Source: Gnetum montanum
Taxonomy: Eukaryota > Streptophyta > Gnetopsida > Gnetales > Gnetaceae
Length of the DNA stretch: 64,000 bases
Assembly (NCBI GenBank): GCA_015680685.1
Contig: MNCI01012713.1
Coordinates: forward strand, 915,946 to 979,945
Direction of reading: 5' to 3'
The translations under genes were made by a program, and so were the position numbers. Shown here one piece after another: positions 34,877 to 47,620 of the stretch. The first letter of the stretch is position 1. Every line of letters starts with the position of its first letter. Below the pieces are notes generated by a model. That model saw only the letters and a program-made list of their open reading frames with translations. It searched no databases and was not told the origin of the DNA.

Positions 34877-37310
34877 GAAGCCTATCTTGGAATTGCAGGG
34901 GGTAGGGTACCCCCTATAAAAGGAATATCCTTCGAGATATTGTCAGGAGGGAGAAGTGTGAGTTGGTATGTCTGGAAGAAACTAAGTTGCAGGTGATGGA
35001 GGGCCATCATCTGAAGTGGTTCGGATGGAAGACCCAAATGGTTCCCAATAGACGAAAGTCTGGGAGCTTGACCATCTTGTCTCAACAACTTTTCAATCTG
35101 GTTGTTTCTTCCACTTGGAGCATCATTGTGCAACTTGTGGAGGAGGGAATATGGCTTACAAACTTCTACGGTGCTTAGCATTGGGAAGAGCGATTGGGGG
35201 GACTGAGAAGGATTGCATCGTTGGTTCACTGTAGATGGTGGATTGTGATCGGTGATTTCAACTAGAGGTTGTATGCATGGAAAAAGTCAGGTAATGACAT
35301 GTGTGAACCTATGGGTAGTCAGCAATTCTTGGACTTTCTGCAATGACATGGTTTGGCTGACTTGGATATTGTGGATTGCAAGTTTATGTGGAGTAACCAT
35401 AGGTGGGGGAGGGACTTGGTCCGCTCATGAATTGATCATGTTTGGTTCAATACTAGTATTTTGCTGGAGTCTGAGGTTTAGGTGGTTAGGAGGGAAAGGC
35501 AGGCGTTGGATCATCGGTCCCTCGTCTGTTAGGTGGGAAAACAGGTTTGTATGATGGGATTGTAGTTCAGGTTTGAGGATCTTGGTTGTTGAAGTTGTGG
35601 CTTAGGCCTTTCGTGACACAAATCTAGGTGAAATATTCGTCTCAAGTGGATGATCGAGATTTTTTAAAAGTTGGCCTTTGCCACCATAAGCAGGCCATTC
35701 GGTCTCTCCATGTTATAGAGAAATTTTCCTTTCAATCCAATAGGGTGGAGCTACTGGCGCATGTGGCTTTAGTTCAAACTTGACAGGAGGGGAGCGAGGA
35801 TGTAGAAGAGAGGAAAATTTGCTATTAAAGGAGCTCTAGGAGCTAGCGAATGAGGAAGAGACTTATTGGAAGCAGTGTGCTTGTGCCAAATGGTTGAAAG
35901 AGGGAGATAGGAACACAAAGTTCTTCTTTGCAACGACCAAGGTTAATAGTTCTGGTAACATCTTAAGTTGGTTCAAGATGGTGTTATGTTGATTGAACCT
36001 TAGGAGGTTGCACCTATGGTGCAATAGTATTGGGCCAATATTTGGGCCTATACTAGGGTGTTGCTTGTCTTGGTTTTGATGGAATCCATGCTCATTGAGA
36101 TCAAGAGCCAGAAGATGTTGGAGCCTTTTTCTTGGACAATGTTAGATGATGCGTTGGTAGCTATGAAGTTGGACCAGGCCCATGGGTTGGATGGGTGGCT
36201 GGTTGAGTTCTTTCGATAGTTTACAAATGTGATGGGGGTGAACCTGCTTGATGCTTTCAATTTGATGCTGCAGTGGTAGTAGGTTCGCCATGAAATCAAT
36301 TGTTTGAGAATAGTTCTGATTCCTAAGGTGGCTAGTCCTTTGGATTTCTCTCAATTTTGCCCCATCGGTGTATGCAACACGTTGATTAGACTATTTACCA
36401 AGGTGCTGGTTAGACGGCTAGAGCTGCTGATGTTGCGCTTGGTTGGGAAAAAGTAGGCTGGGTTTGTCAAAGGAAGATTTCTACATGAACAAATAATCCT
36501 CCTCTAGGAGGTGATCCACTCGATGCGGATGGTTGGGTATTTGGGTATGTGTATCAAGCTTGACATTAAGAAGGCCTATGACATTGTCTGTTGAGATGCA
36601 CTGGTTGATATTATGTGATGTAACAGCTTTGATCCTTAGTTTATCTATCTTTGTATTCACATTCAACGTTTGGGGCCTATTCTTTTGATATTGGGGGTCA
36701 ACTGTGGGGGTTTTCCTCCCTTGGGTGGGGGCTACGATAGGGGGATCCTTTATCTCCTTACTTTTTCATTATTGCTATGGACACTTTCTAGGCGTATTGT
36801 GAGATTGAAGGGTTGTGTGGTTTGAAGGAGGTTGGGATTGATTGCCTAACAGAGCACTTTGTGGATGACACTATGCTTTCCTCACGAGCTTCGATACCAT
36901 AGGCACATGCAATCAATCAGGTGTTGGGTAAGATGGAGCAGGAGATTGGGCTGGTGGTTAACAAGGGAAAGTGCATGGTGCATTTGACTAATACATCTAG
37001 TGTGATTAAGGGAAGGGTCTTAGAAGTGTTGGGGATGTTGGATGGAACAGAATGAGATACCTACTTGGGGCTTCCCATTTACACATGGAATAGAAAAGTG
37101 TGTGGAGTAATTTCATTTGTAGGCTTCAGTTGCGGGTCGAACATTGGACCGCACACTTCTTAACTTGGAAAGGATGAATACCGTTGGCGTCTTTAGTTCT
37201 TTCGGCCATGGCTTGATTGATGGTGATGGTGGCTACCCACTACGGTAATTAATATGGTGGATTAACTTATTTGAAATTTTGTGTGGTCCGGTGGGAAAGG
37301 GGGATCCAAA
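34877..37310 (+). pseudogene. LINE B ORF2
   Basis: The start codon is ATA (IRSLSWNCRG, where LINE A has MKILSWNCRG). Endonuclease landmarks are VCLEETKLQ, WWIVIGDFN, ADLDIVDCKFMWSN and LDHRSLV. Reverse transcriptase landmarks from about 36130 are LDQAHGLDGW, VLIPKVASPLDFSQF, AGFVKGRFLHEQ, KLDIKKAYDIV and EHFVDDTM. Many stops and shifts occur. Confidence 0.88.
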
Positions 37311-37319
37311 ATGCATTTG

Positions 37320-37950
37320 GTTGCATGGGAAGTAATTGCAATGGTTGAGGCAATGACAATTTCTATAAAGGCAAGGATGACCATGATGTAAGAGAGGGCC
37401 ATTGAGGAAGCCATGGGATGAGCTAGATGGGAGGAATGGCATGTATGGAAGGCCAAGTGGGAGGTTTGAGAACAGAAGTTTGAGCATTGAGGGGTCTAGC
37501 AAAGTGCCAGTTTGCTGAATGAGAAAAAGAGTTGAAGTGGTGTTGGGATTTGTAGGAGTCAATGAGCCATGCAATGCTCGAGGACTCTCTTGGGGAGTAG
37601 CTCAGAGTGGAGCTAAGATAGGAGGAGATGCACAGTGTCGAGATGGAAAAGGTTGAGTGGGAGCAGCAGGAGGTGGATGAGATGTAGCGACAATTGGATC
37701 ATGCACATGCATGGGAAGCTCAGACATGGTTGCAGACGAGCAAGTGCCCATATGTTGTTTTGGATATTTGCGGCAACATGTCTTGGTTGGCGTTGCGTTG
37801 ACATATTAGGAGGACTACAGCTAAGTTGCATCCTCATAAGAAGGGAGCGGCTGAAGAAAGGACTTGCAAGGTTGAGGCTGCAAAGGAGTTTCAGTAGGCA
37901 GTGGTGTTTGTCAACATTGAATGCCACTGCTCGGTGTTGGATGAGAGGGC
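37320..37950 (+). pseudogene. LINE B coiled coil and J-like module in one frame
   Basis: From 37626 to about 37945 one frame reads EMEKVEWEQQEVDEM, then QLDHAHAWEAQTWLQTS, KCPYVVLDICGNMSWLALR, TTAKLHPHKKGAAEE (HPH at 37829-37837) and KVEAAKEFQ, with three stops at plausible substitution sites. This is the clearest evidence that the coiled coil and J-like module were one polypeptide. Confidence 0.7.
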
Positions 37951-38059
37951 GAACTGTCCTTGTGGGCAATTGCCTAGACGTCTTTAGCTGTGGCCAGTTG
38001 TTGGGGTCTTCTCTCTTTTCAAAACTGTTGATCAATTATCAGAAATTCAACTTGCATTA

Positions 38060-39420
38060 GTCTAGCATAGACATCTATCATTTAAAATAAAGCATAACAA
38101 AGAAAATTATATGATGCAAAGAAAGGCCCAAGGATCTAGCAAGAAGAGAATGCCAATATGATGATTGACATCTTCTAATACACTATGCATCTAAGGTGTA
38201 GTACAAAAGTGAAAATATCTAAAATTTTAAATCATATTGGCATCCATCTAACTTAGCAAATGCCCAGTTACTTCAATTGCTTCACTTAGCAACCTTAAAT
38301 TACATATATCTATAGTGTGATCTATCATAAGGAAGTCAAACTCAAGGACACCATATTATTCATGTACCTGGAAAATTGCAAATTGAAATACAAAAGAACA
38401 CAACAATCTCTACATATATTCATAATATCAATAATGTCTAATTAGCAGAAAACACCATAACCATAACTAGATTTAAGCTAAATTATTGCTGATAAAAGGC
38501 AACCACGAAAGCAAACGACACAAAAATCTATGCAAGATTCCTTTCATGCAATGTACAGGTATAATTTATGAATCAAATTCTGATTTTTCTCATATCATAA
38601 TAATATATCAGATGTTGGTCATCAACAGACTTGTCTATCCCAAGAGTTGACCACAAGAAATGTATAAATTATTTATATCAAAACCATTTATTTGTACAAT
38701 AAAACTATTTTATTTTCTTTTAACAACTCTCACAATAAAAATCATTTCAAATCAACTTTGCTAACCTGAAATAATATAATGCACACCACTAACATTTAAT
38801 TAGCCTATCCAAATAGAGAAATCACCTACATTTAACAGCCCTGATTTAACATCACTAACATTTTAATAACCATAAATTAGCATCCTAGATTTCCCCCACT
38901 CTATTGGACTCATAGATAGATAAAATCAGAATTGAGAAGGTACACAAATAAGAATCACAATTCAATCCAAGGATTAAGCATTCAAGGGGATCATTAAGCC
39001 AATTTTCCAGCCAAAAACCAAGAATTTAACAATTCTGTAAATTTTAGGAAATCACAAAATAGACATTGGCCCAGGACTATTCTTTTTTTGCTGGTGATAC
39101 CAATTCTCATATAAGGGATCCTTGGATCCTATTGGCAAATCGTTATGCTAATATGCCCCAAATCGTTATGGGTGTTTCTGAATCATTATAGAAACAACTC
39201 TCATTCAAGTCATTTAGGCTTGAGAGTGTGCAGGATGGGTGGAGAGATCCATCAACAAAATTAAGGATTCAATAATCCAAAATCTCAACAAAAAAATTTG
39301 TCAAAGTTGATTTTAACATAAAATGATATTCAAGATGAAAAGAGAAGAGCTAAGATATTGAGATTACCAGCCAACTATGTCCATCACACATAGCAAGAGA
39401 AGGGTTCATCTTACCTTCTT
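38060..39420. repeat. Long diverged repeat, second copy
   Basis: Matches blocks of 28690-31990 in the same order. AT-rich, with no coding potential seen. It could be long LTR sequence or a segmental duplication. Confidence 0.6.
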
Positions 39421-40130
39421 GCTTACCAAGAACAATTAATTACAATATTGGATTGTTGCTCAGCTCAAATTTCCCTTTTATTTGTTGTCTTCTATAGCAG
39501 CCACAATCTTCCCTTGTTGCTATTGTTTTTTTCTAACTACAACCTTCTCATGTTGGTGTTCATTTGTTGTTTGAGCTACAATCTTCTATTGTTGGTGTTC
39601 ATTTGCTATTTCAACTACAATCTTCTTTTGTTGTTGTTCTTCTTCTCTTTCAACCATCGTCTTGTTGTTGTTGTTGTTCATTTGTTGCTCTAGCCATAGT
39701 CTCCTTTGCTGCTGTTCAGTTCTAGCCACCTTCCTTGTGATTGAGCTCTCCTTTCTTATGTTCACACACCCACACACTCCCTTCCTCCTCTTTTTTTTTT
39801 CCTCTCTGCTCTCTCCTCTCTTTGTAATTGCTAACGGAATTGAAGAGATAATGGGTTATTTTTTGTAATTGATTCTTGATTGAAAATTGTTTTACCTCTC
39901 CTTGTTTTTTTTTTAAATAGATAAAACCTTTTTCCATACCACCTAGTCATGAGTTCAATTCTTTCCATGATCACTCTTAAAAATTAATAAAAGTATATTC
40001 TAACAGGTTGCATGTTTAATTCCTTGAGTTGCAACTTTCAATATTTTGAAATTCTAATTCTGCCAAGTCTCAAGTTTGATTCCTTTTGATCTCACATAAT
40101 AGAAAACTGACAAGCATAAAATACTCGGGC
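39421..40130. other. Low-complexity ttg/ctt-rich tract and unrecognised DNA
   Basis: 39450-39850 has short imperfect tandem repeats (tgttgttgttcatttg, ctacaatcttc). Open frames here on both strands follow composition. Nothing else recognised. Confidence 0.5.
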
Positions 40131-40199
40131 ATAATATTCGCCTCTGTTCCTTCTTTCTTTAGCAACATGTCACTTCTAAATTTATCAGCTGTAAATATG

Positions 40200-41950
40200 T
40201 AGCTTTGTTTCATTTTCAGCAACATTTCTTCTTAGAAATCAAGTCATAAGGTACATGTGAAGAGATTTCAAAATGCAAATATAAAAGAGTGCTAGTCTTA
40301 GTCACAAAACCAAGTGAAACACCTTCTCTTTTAGGCCATCAACAATGCAAGAGTTTCCATTTTATACTCATAACTAATTATCGCATTGTCTTACAATGCC
40401 TTGAAAGCTCATCACATACCTTTCTATAGCCATGGAAGGGGTATTTATACTCTATTAACCGATGAAACTCTAAAGAACAATGCATCAACAGCATATACAA
40501 CATTCCACATGTTCATTATTTAAAATACTGCAACTATGATATACATAATATTCCTGATTCATAAGTCAGGTTCCTTTCACTTGATTCATTGGTCAAGTTT
40601 CTTAGCAACATGTGCATATGTATGTATATTTAAAAGAATCATAGCAAGTGAAACATACTTCTTTCAGCCTTTGAAACATAACATAAAGAAATATTTGTTT
40701 CTTCTTTCTTTCCAAATCTAATTGTTGAATAATTAGAATTCACATAGTAGAGATATCTAAAACTTATATGAATACACACCAAAACAAGTACATGAGATAC
40801 CCACACTGTGATATATATATATATATATAGGCACACACATATATACACAATTGACATAGAAACGTTTTAATTAGTTTAAGAAATCATTTCAATGTACATA
40901 GGTCATGCAACACAAAAAATAAAAGCATAGTAACAACCTCATAAATAATACAATGTTTTAGCTTCATTTCTACTCAACATTTCTGTTGTTCATTTCATTA
41001 ATATATGTTAAATCAATTGGTAGTATCTACTTGGTACTTTGCATCTAATAATACACATAACACACATTAGCACAACTTAAATCAATCACAAGGAAGATTA
41101 ATTGGTCATTCAACCATCAATACAAGCACATTAACAACACTCTAAAAATAACAGTCATAAAATTATAGATAGTTCTACAAGTCAACACTATCTACACACA
41201 TCATTATAAGAAAGCAGGCTCACAAACATTGCCACATACTTTAAGATGAAAATCCAAGAAAGTTGGATCATTACAAAAAGGAAAATATAAAATCAAAATA
41301 TGAAACCAAGGAAATACCTTCTCTTTGAAGTACTTAGTGTTACAACTAGTGGTGCATTATCTTATGAGCATTGAAAGGTCATCATGCGACCTTTCTACAG
41401 CTATTGAGAAAATCGATTTTCTTTTTGGTTTAATTAATTTTATTTCTTGAAAAGTTCATTTAAGAAAGTAATGTAGTTATCCCTGATTCATAGGTCAGGT
41501 TCCTGTTCCTTTTTTCCTTTACATACTACAAAAACATAAAATAGCAATGAATTATACCTATTATCTCCTTTTTCTTTATTTATAAATCAAATTGCTCAAT
41601 ACTTAGCATTTGCATAGAAGCACCAGGAGATAGTGGATGCTAAACTTATATGAACATACAACAGGCATGTACATGAGATACCCACATTGATACATACATA
41701 CACACATACATCTATATAGTTTACAAAGGAACATGTTAATCAGCTTAAGAAATCATTCTGATCCACATAGGTCATGCAACACATGAATAATTAAAACATA
41801 GTAGCAATTTCACAACAATGCAACATTCCAGCTCCATCTCTTCTTAACATTTTTCTCATTCATTCCATTAATAGATACTGAATTAGCAATCACTATATAC
41901 TTAGTTCATGCATCCATAGCAGTACACATCAACATATTAGCACAATTTAT
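40200..41950. repeat. Tandem duplication, period about 880 bp
   Basis: catgagatac recurs at 40791 and 41672, cataggtcatgcaacaca at about 40900 and 41770, and ctgattcataagtcagg at 40553 versus ctgattcataggtcagg at 41489. Two diverged units stand head to tail. A microsatellite (at)9 lies near 40811-40828. Confidence 0.8.
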
Positions 41951-42059
41951 ATTTAACCACAACGAGGCATCATAGGTCATTCAACTAATCACCAATACAT
42001 TATTCAGCCAATGCATACAAGAGGTTTCACTCAACATATAGGTCATCAGCATATTAACA

Positions 42060-42330
42060 ATACTCAAATCCATCACAATTATGCAATCATAGATAAATCG
42101 ACAATTCAATATCAAATCATCAAGCTCATCAATAGTGCTTAAATCAATCAATAGAAGCATATCCACAACACTTAAATCCATCAACGCAAGGCCATCAATA
42201 GTACTTAAACTCATCAACATAAACATATTAATAGCACTTAATTCTATCACCATCATCAAATCATTGATAGATCCATAAATTAGTACCAAATCACACGAAT
42301 CATAAACATGAGCACATCAATGCTCAAATC
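42060..42330. repeat. Short imperfect minisatellite
   Basis: A unit of about 36-39 bases built on cttaaatcnatcaacanaa...catcaata is repeated several times. The minus strand therefore shows a repetitive hydrophobic frame that is not a gene. The region ends at 42533 with gggtcgttaca, which on the minus strand is TGTAACGACCC, a typical gypsy LTR start. Confidence 0.6.
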
Positions 42331-42984
42331 CATCACCATCATCTGATTATAGATAAATTTACAAATCAATACCAAAGCACACAAATCACAAGTGCACGGT
42401 TAATACCATGTAAGTCCATTATAATTATAGATAAATCCAGAAATCAGAAATAAAGTATATACATAATCATAACAAAGCACAATTGCTGCCCCAAACATCA
42501 AGACTTGAACCTAGGAAAAGGTGGGTCGTTACAAGCGCCCCCTCTAGAAGCTGACAGTGTATTTTGCCGTAATTTTCTCAATTAATACAATTTCCTGAAA
42601 TCACTGGAAAAATTTTGTGGTTGGTACTTCACATGCTGAAGATTATTCCATTAATAACACAATACTTTCCTTTGTTTATAATAGAAGTGATTTCTCAAAG
42701 AAAATTTAGCTTCATGGAATCAAACACTATTGTATATATTTATCTTTTTTCTTTGAAACAATAGCATTAATGTTCATTACATTAAATTGTTTATCCTAAA
42801 AAGATGTATATTTTTGCCTATCTTTTCAAACGACCTTAGCGTTTACCCTTTTAGTAGTGCATAACAGATCCAACCTAGAACTGTGAAATTAGATTTACCA
42901 AGCTAGTGACAATACCTTCTTTCGTGTAGTGTACAGAGTTGGTATACCTTATTAGATACATGATTTTTGATGTAATTTTTTGAG

Positions 42985-43560
42985 TATGATACACATACAT
43001 GAAACTCTTCTGGACGGGAAGCATGATGAATCATTGTTCGTATCATTATTACTATGGTGTAATTGTTTCTTTGTGCAACAAGTAGGGTGTAGTCAGATGC
43101 CCTTCGAATTCCTTTTCTTTTACAAAATACTACACATCATGAGTTGTAGGCTCCTCTCTGTTGTCAGATCTCAAGATTTGAAGCATACGTGTTCCTATCT
43201 CAGCTTGTTCCGACCAATTTTTTAAAAAGTTCAAATGCATCAACTTTATTCTTTTGAAAGGAATACTCATGTAAATTTGTTGAAATCATCAACTAGCATC
43301 ATGATCCATAAACTGTCATCTAGGCTTCATTTATCATCAGCATATATAAATCTATATGGAGTAACTGAAATGGTTCAATGCTAATCTTTTCTCATCTTAG
43401 GTGAAGCATTGAAACAATCTTGCATGCACTAGAATTGTAACACGGTGTTTTAATTTAGAAGCCTTTATTCTTATAGCAATGCTCTTGCTGGTTGCCATTG
43501 CTAAAGCGCCTTTCAATTCTTCAAATCTGTTGTAAAAGTTAAACTTTTAAGCTTTGTTTG
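42985..43560 (-). pseudogene. Ty1/copia integrase relic
   Basis: Minus strand, in shifting frames: FQLLHIDLY near 43370, LVDDFNKFT, then LQILRSDNREEP and FVKEKEF near 43150. These are the copia integrase core (HTDLxGP, LRSDNGGEF). It is heavily decayed and has no visible LTRs; it is a different lineage from the element at 13-18 kb. Confidence 0.7.
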
Positions 43561-43669
43561 GTCTCAATATTGTATTTTTTTAAATTTTAATGTGGGTTCT
43601 AATAATGGTATTATACCGTTTTCAACAAGTGAGGCCTCAATAAAATCAAGGTGGCAAAGTAAATTATTA

Positions 43670-44060
43670 TTATTTTTTAAGAACTTTTGGGATTAAATTA
43701 TCATAAAAGAGTATTTACAGAGAAACAGGAACCCAAGAACAGGGTGGGCATCTCTTAAACCAAAAGTTTTTGTCTGCCCGTCATCAGTGGCAGTTCCAAA
43801 ACCAACCCACAAAGTACAATTGCACTAAAGCTAAGGCAGAACAAGAAGGGAACTAAGAAAACAAACTAAGAGACACCAGAGGAAACTCTAGTGACGGCCA
43901 AAATCCCGACAACTGGGAGAAACAAAAGCAGTGAAACAAAAATCAACATGACCCAAATCACAAAAGAGAGCCTATCCTGGACCCACCCCTAAGGGTGTTG
44001 GAGCATCTGTCCACAACAACAGTTTGGTTGCAGCCTCGAATGCAGTGTGTCCAGCTGTGC
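43670..44060 (-). mobile_element. Probable LINE 3' fragment
   Basis: A T-rich left end (attattattattttttaag) is followed on the minus strand by non-coding sequence resembling other LINE 3' UTRs here in composition and layout. It lies just upstream of the HASTY exon at 44238. No coding domain. Confidence 0.4.
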
Positions 44061-44237
44061 CCGATGTTAGTGTGTGCACGTAAAGTTGTTTTCCTTTCAA
44101 TGCTGTAGCTTCCTTTTTTTTTTTTTAAGTTGATTTTTTGTAATTTATGTTTGTCAACTTACTGCTTTATGGATGTTTTCTAAATATGTATACCTTCATA
44201 CTATTCTTTCATAACAGCGTCTGTTGGATGGCTGTAG

Positions 44238-44341
44238 TTGTTTGGGGAACTAGTGCTTCAACAGTACAATGAAAGAAGAATTTTATCAAGCGAGCTAATT
44301 ATACTTGGAGAAGCATTACTTATTATGGCATCAGCTTTTGA
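44238..44341 (+). CDS. HST: HASTY exon
   Basis: 104 bases, phase 0 in and phase 2 out, encoding LFGELVLQQY through ILGEALLIMASAF. The acceptor must be the AG at 44236-44237, because the frame just upstream reads a TAG. The 21-residue spacing to ILGEA is the same as in Arabidopsis HASTY, which confirms the join across the 20.8 kb intron. Confidence 0.94.
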
Positions 44342-44428
44342 GTATGTACCATGTTTTAAGGAAGTTTTGTATGATACTAATTTCTTCTATTAAAATTTAG
44401 AATGCAATGCTTCTGTTCATCTCTCCAG

Positions 44429-44735
44429 GATTCATCAACAAGAAGAAGTTTTAAAAGTGCTGCTTGCTCCTTTAAAAGATTTTTGGGTTAAAGAAAGCCC
44501 TGTGTTTTCTGATCCCAATAGTTTGATATACGTCCTAGAGAGTGAGCCAGGCACAACGGAGAATGATATATTATGGAATATTTATCACACAGTCAACTTT
44601 TTTGAGAGAGCTTTAAAAAGTGGCAGAGGTAAAAGATCTTTGCATACTCTTCCACAGGATGGGGCAGCATATGAATTTGGTCATAGTCATCCAATATCAT
44701 CTCACATTTCATGGATTGCAGTTCCACTGTTGAAG
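44429..44735 (+). CDS. HST: HASTY exon
   Basis: 307 bases, phase 2 in and phase 0 out. It encodes IHQQEEVLKVLLAPL, then WNIYHTVNFFERALKSG and HPISSHISW. These match QQQQEVLAWLLEPL, WSIYHTVTFFEKALKRSG and HPMAHHLSW of HASTY. The 87-base and 78-base flanking introns are compact and free of repeats. Confidence 0.96.
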
Positions 44736-44813
44736 GTAAAAATAGCTTATTATAAATTTTGCTACCCATGTTCACTATAATATGTCTCCCTAAATCATGC
44801 CCAACTTTTCCAG

Positions 44814-45037
44814 CTACTTCAGTGCATCCATTTATTGCACACTCATGAATCATCAAGATTATTGCAAGCAGCTTTGGTTGTTACATCTTCCGAGCAAACT
44901 GCTCTACTGGGTGACGCTACAGAGAGGTTGAAAGGTGCGGGGGATGTGAATGCTAGTCGGTGGGATCTCAGTAAAGGAGAAACAGATGGAAAGGAACATC
45001 AAATTCAAAACTGGACTAAAGGCGTTAGAGAGAGTGG
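44814..45037 (+). CDS. HST: HASTY exon
   Basis: 224 bases, phase 0 in and phase 2 out, from LLQCIHLLHT to QNWTKGVRESG. It contains EQTALLGDATERLKG, equivalent to ERYSLLGEANPKLSKG, and ends at the family motif NWLKGIRDCGY. Donor gtatgc. Confidence 0.95.
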
Positions 45038-46718
45038 GTATGCACAGCACTTTGTTATAATGAATTACAGATTAAGCATGATTTCTCTCTCTCACACATG
45101 TATAGTTTTACATACTCAAGTATGTTTTTCTCTATGCTTTTTTCTGTACCAAATCCAATTGTAAAGTGATAATGTTCAAAATATTTCCAACATTTATTCC
45201 GGTTAATGGATTTGGTATTTGCTATCATTTCAATGTCCAATAATCTATGTTCTTTGCTGCTCTCTTTTAGAGTTAAATTCCAGAAGAGCAAAAGCTATAA
45301 TGTGATAAATTATTCTTAGGATCTTGATGATCAACCAAAAGATGATAGGATCAAATTTCTTGTGAGAAGATTAAAAATAAAATAATCATCCCAAGGTACT
45401 AATCTAATGCTAACTTTGGAAATAAAAAATTTAATATTACAGTCATGCATTTTAATGGCCCACATTTGAACATATGACCATAGTACTCTATTAAATACTT
45501 AGACTTTAATTTGTTTTAAAGCTTATATATATTTGTAGATGTGTCTAATACTTCTTAGTAATATGAAGATATTTGTCTGGGTGACATAAGCAAGATTACT
45601 ATTTGTTTCTATTTTTTGTCTAATTTTTTATAATTTTAAGTCTTTTCAAAATATATATTTTATTAATGAATGAGCATTGCAAACTCTAGCATTATTTTAG
45701 AATAATATTAGAAAATTAACATGTGGATTCATGGTTTATTTTGCTGTTTGGTTAGAATTTTTAAATTTTTAATTAATTAAAATACATCAAAATTCAAATT
45801 TGACAGATCGTGCTCAAATTTGGTGGACTAACTTAGCTTTACACCTAGAGTATAGATCTACAATTAGTTTTTTAATTTGAGCCCTAGATTTTGATATTTT
45901 AATGTTAAATGATTTAAAAGGTACTTGATGGACCATATTTTCCTTGATTCAATCAAAATATTGATTTCTAGCATGGTAGTTATGACATGTTTGTTCTTGT
46001 TACAATCAGCTTGGCATGGGTAAAATGTTGGATGGACAAAAAATTTAGTATTAATGATTTTTCCTAGATAAATTATAGGAAATGTGAAAAATAGATAAAA
46101 GGCCAAAAATAAGCTAGAAACCCTCATAGCATATAAACTAAAAAGTGACTTAATACAAGAAAAAATGGTAGGGCCTTAAGAAAAGTCAATGTGGGATGGT
46201 GATGTATGCTCTATGACATGCTTATAAGGACATCTATTTTATTTATATGCAAATTGTCAACTTCATATTAATGGCTGGAAAAGGGACAAAAGACTCATTT
46301 AATAGGGGCCACGTGACTCTCTTGAGTGTTGTCAATTTCACATGTCTACTACCTCATGAGAGCTTGCTTATCCAAGTCAAGTAGCAATGATGCCATGAAT
46401 AAAAAAAGCATTTTTGAAGAATGGGTTGTCTACTCCTTGTTCATTATGGAAACTTTTGTGCACAAGTTTTTACCCAAGCCCTAGGGTCTCCTTCATCCTA
46501 TAAATAGAGGGGGTGTTTGCTCTTATTTTTACTTTTGGCCAAGGAAGGGAAGACTATGCTAGTTGGACTACTAAGGAGTTGAGGACAGGAGAGGAAGAGT
46601 GGCTGTTCTTTGCTTGTTCTTAGCCATCTCCTGTGCTGTCTTGAGTGTGTTTGTGGGCTCTTGGGAGGTGGATTTTGCTACTAATGTAGGATGCTTGTAG
46701 GATTGGTTTTTAGGGACT
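45038..46718. other. Intron sequence, nothing recognised
   Basis: AT-rich in its first half. No coding or repeat structure recognised apart from a segment duplicated further right (46604 and 46799). Confidence 0.4.
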
Positions 46719-46800
46719 TTTTTTTTTTTGAAAAGCATTTGGTTTAGTTAAATTAATCGCAACATGAAATTACAAGAGATAAATACAATCCCAAAAATTG
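46719..46800 (-). mobile_element. Very short LINE 3' tail
   Basis: The minus strand ends GCTTTTC followed by 13 A, the family 3' terminus. It is only about 80 bases long. About 45 bases starting tgttctttgcttg to its right repeat sequence that lies about 115 bases left of its T run. Confidence 0.6.
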
Positions 46801-47099
46801 TTCTTTGCTTGTTCTTAGCCATCTCCTGGGCTGTCTTGAGTGTTTTTGTGCTTGATGGTGTTAGCCCCCACCATTTTATCCAACCCTGGTATTCTTGTGT
46901 GGGCTACAAGATATTGTAGGGTTGAAAAGACTTGGTGTATTACAGCTGGATGGCCAAAGGGTCCATTGGGTACTCATTTTAATTTTAAAAATAAAGCTAT
47001 GCATATTGAGGATTTTTGGTGTTTTTTGTTAAGTGCTCATGTTTTGTTTTGTTGATCAATTTTGGGTCAGTTTTGAGGGGTTTCTAAGAGAGTTGTGAT

Positions 47100-47620
47100 G
47101 TCCCAAATCATTTGTTCAAGCCTACATTTCTCTCAATGTGAAAACATGAGATGCTGGAAAATTTATTAATGAAGATGTCAAAGTTTGGAACCATGATAAT
47201 CTATCATGGTGTTCAAACTTAACATCTATCATAGTGCCCATTGCTAGAATGAACATATATGGAGAGAGAGGATCAACTTGGTGCATGCCTCTCATGGGGG
47301 AGAGAAACTCCAACACTGTTCATTAATATCAAAAGAGAAGGCTCTAGTGCATTGCATCTGCAAGCATAAATTCACGAATCTGGGGTGGAGATTCTTGCAT
47401 AACATTATTTGGCCCAGGGAGCTCTAGTCAATGGTATCAGAAGCTTTCACAATATCTAGCTTAAGAAACATGCCGGAGAACACAGCTTTGGATGCTGAGT
47501 GCATAAGTTCATGAAGGAGCAGGATCTGATCTTGTATGCATCTCCCCTTGACAAACCCCACTTGTTGGCGGCCAATCAGAGAAGGCATCAGTGGCTGCAA
47601 GATCATTTATTTAGACATCT
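47100..47620 (-). pseudogene. LINE reverse transcriptase relic
   Basis: Minus strand: LMPSLIGRQQVGFVKGRCIQ, then MFLKLDIVKASDTID, then in another frame SPMRGMHQVDPLSPYMFIL. These correspond to QAGFVKGR, KLDIxKAYD and GxxQGDPLSPYLF of LINE polymerases. The YxDD region is missing. Confidence 0.8.

Larger units (their letters stand above)
33440..38024 (+). mobile_element. LINE B, decayed, with internal deletion
   Basis: Contains ORF1, endonuclease, reverse transcriptase, coiled coil and J-like module, ending tctcttttcaaaa at 38012-38024 as in LINE A. Compared with LINE A, about 1.5 kb is missing: VWSGGKGGSKMHLVAW near 37300 runs straight into the coiled coil, so zf-RVT and the ORF3-type domain are gone. 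No clear target duplication was found. It separates the two copies of the long diverged repeat. Confidence 0.88.

Noticed and set aside
39448-39937. Frames on both strands rich in Leu/Phe or Gln/Glu
   Set aside because: They reflect ttg/ctt low-complexity sequence, with no family signal.
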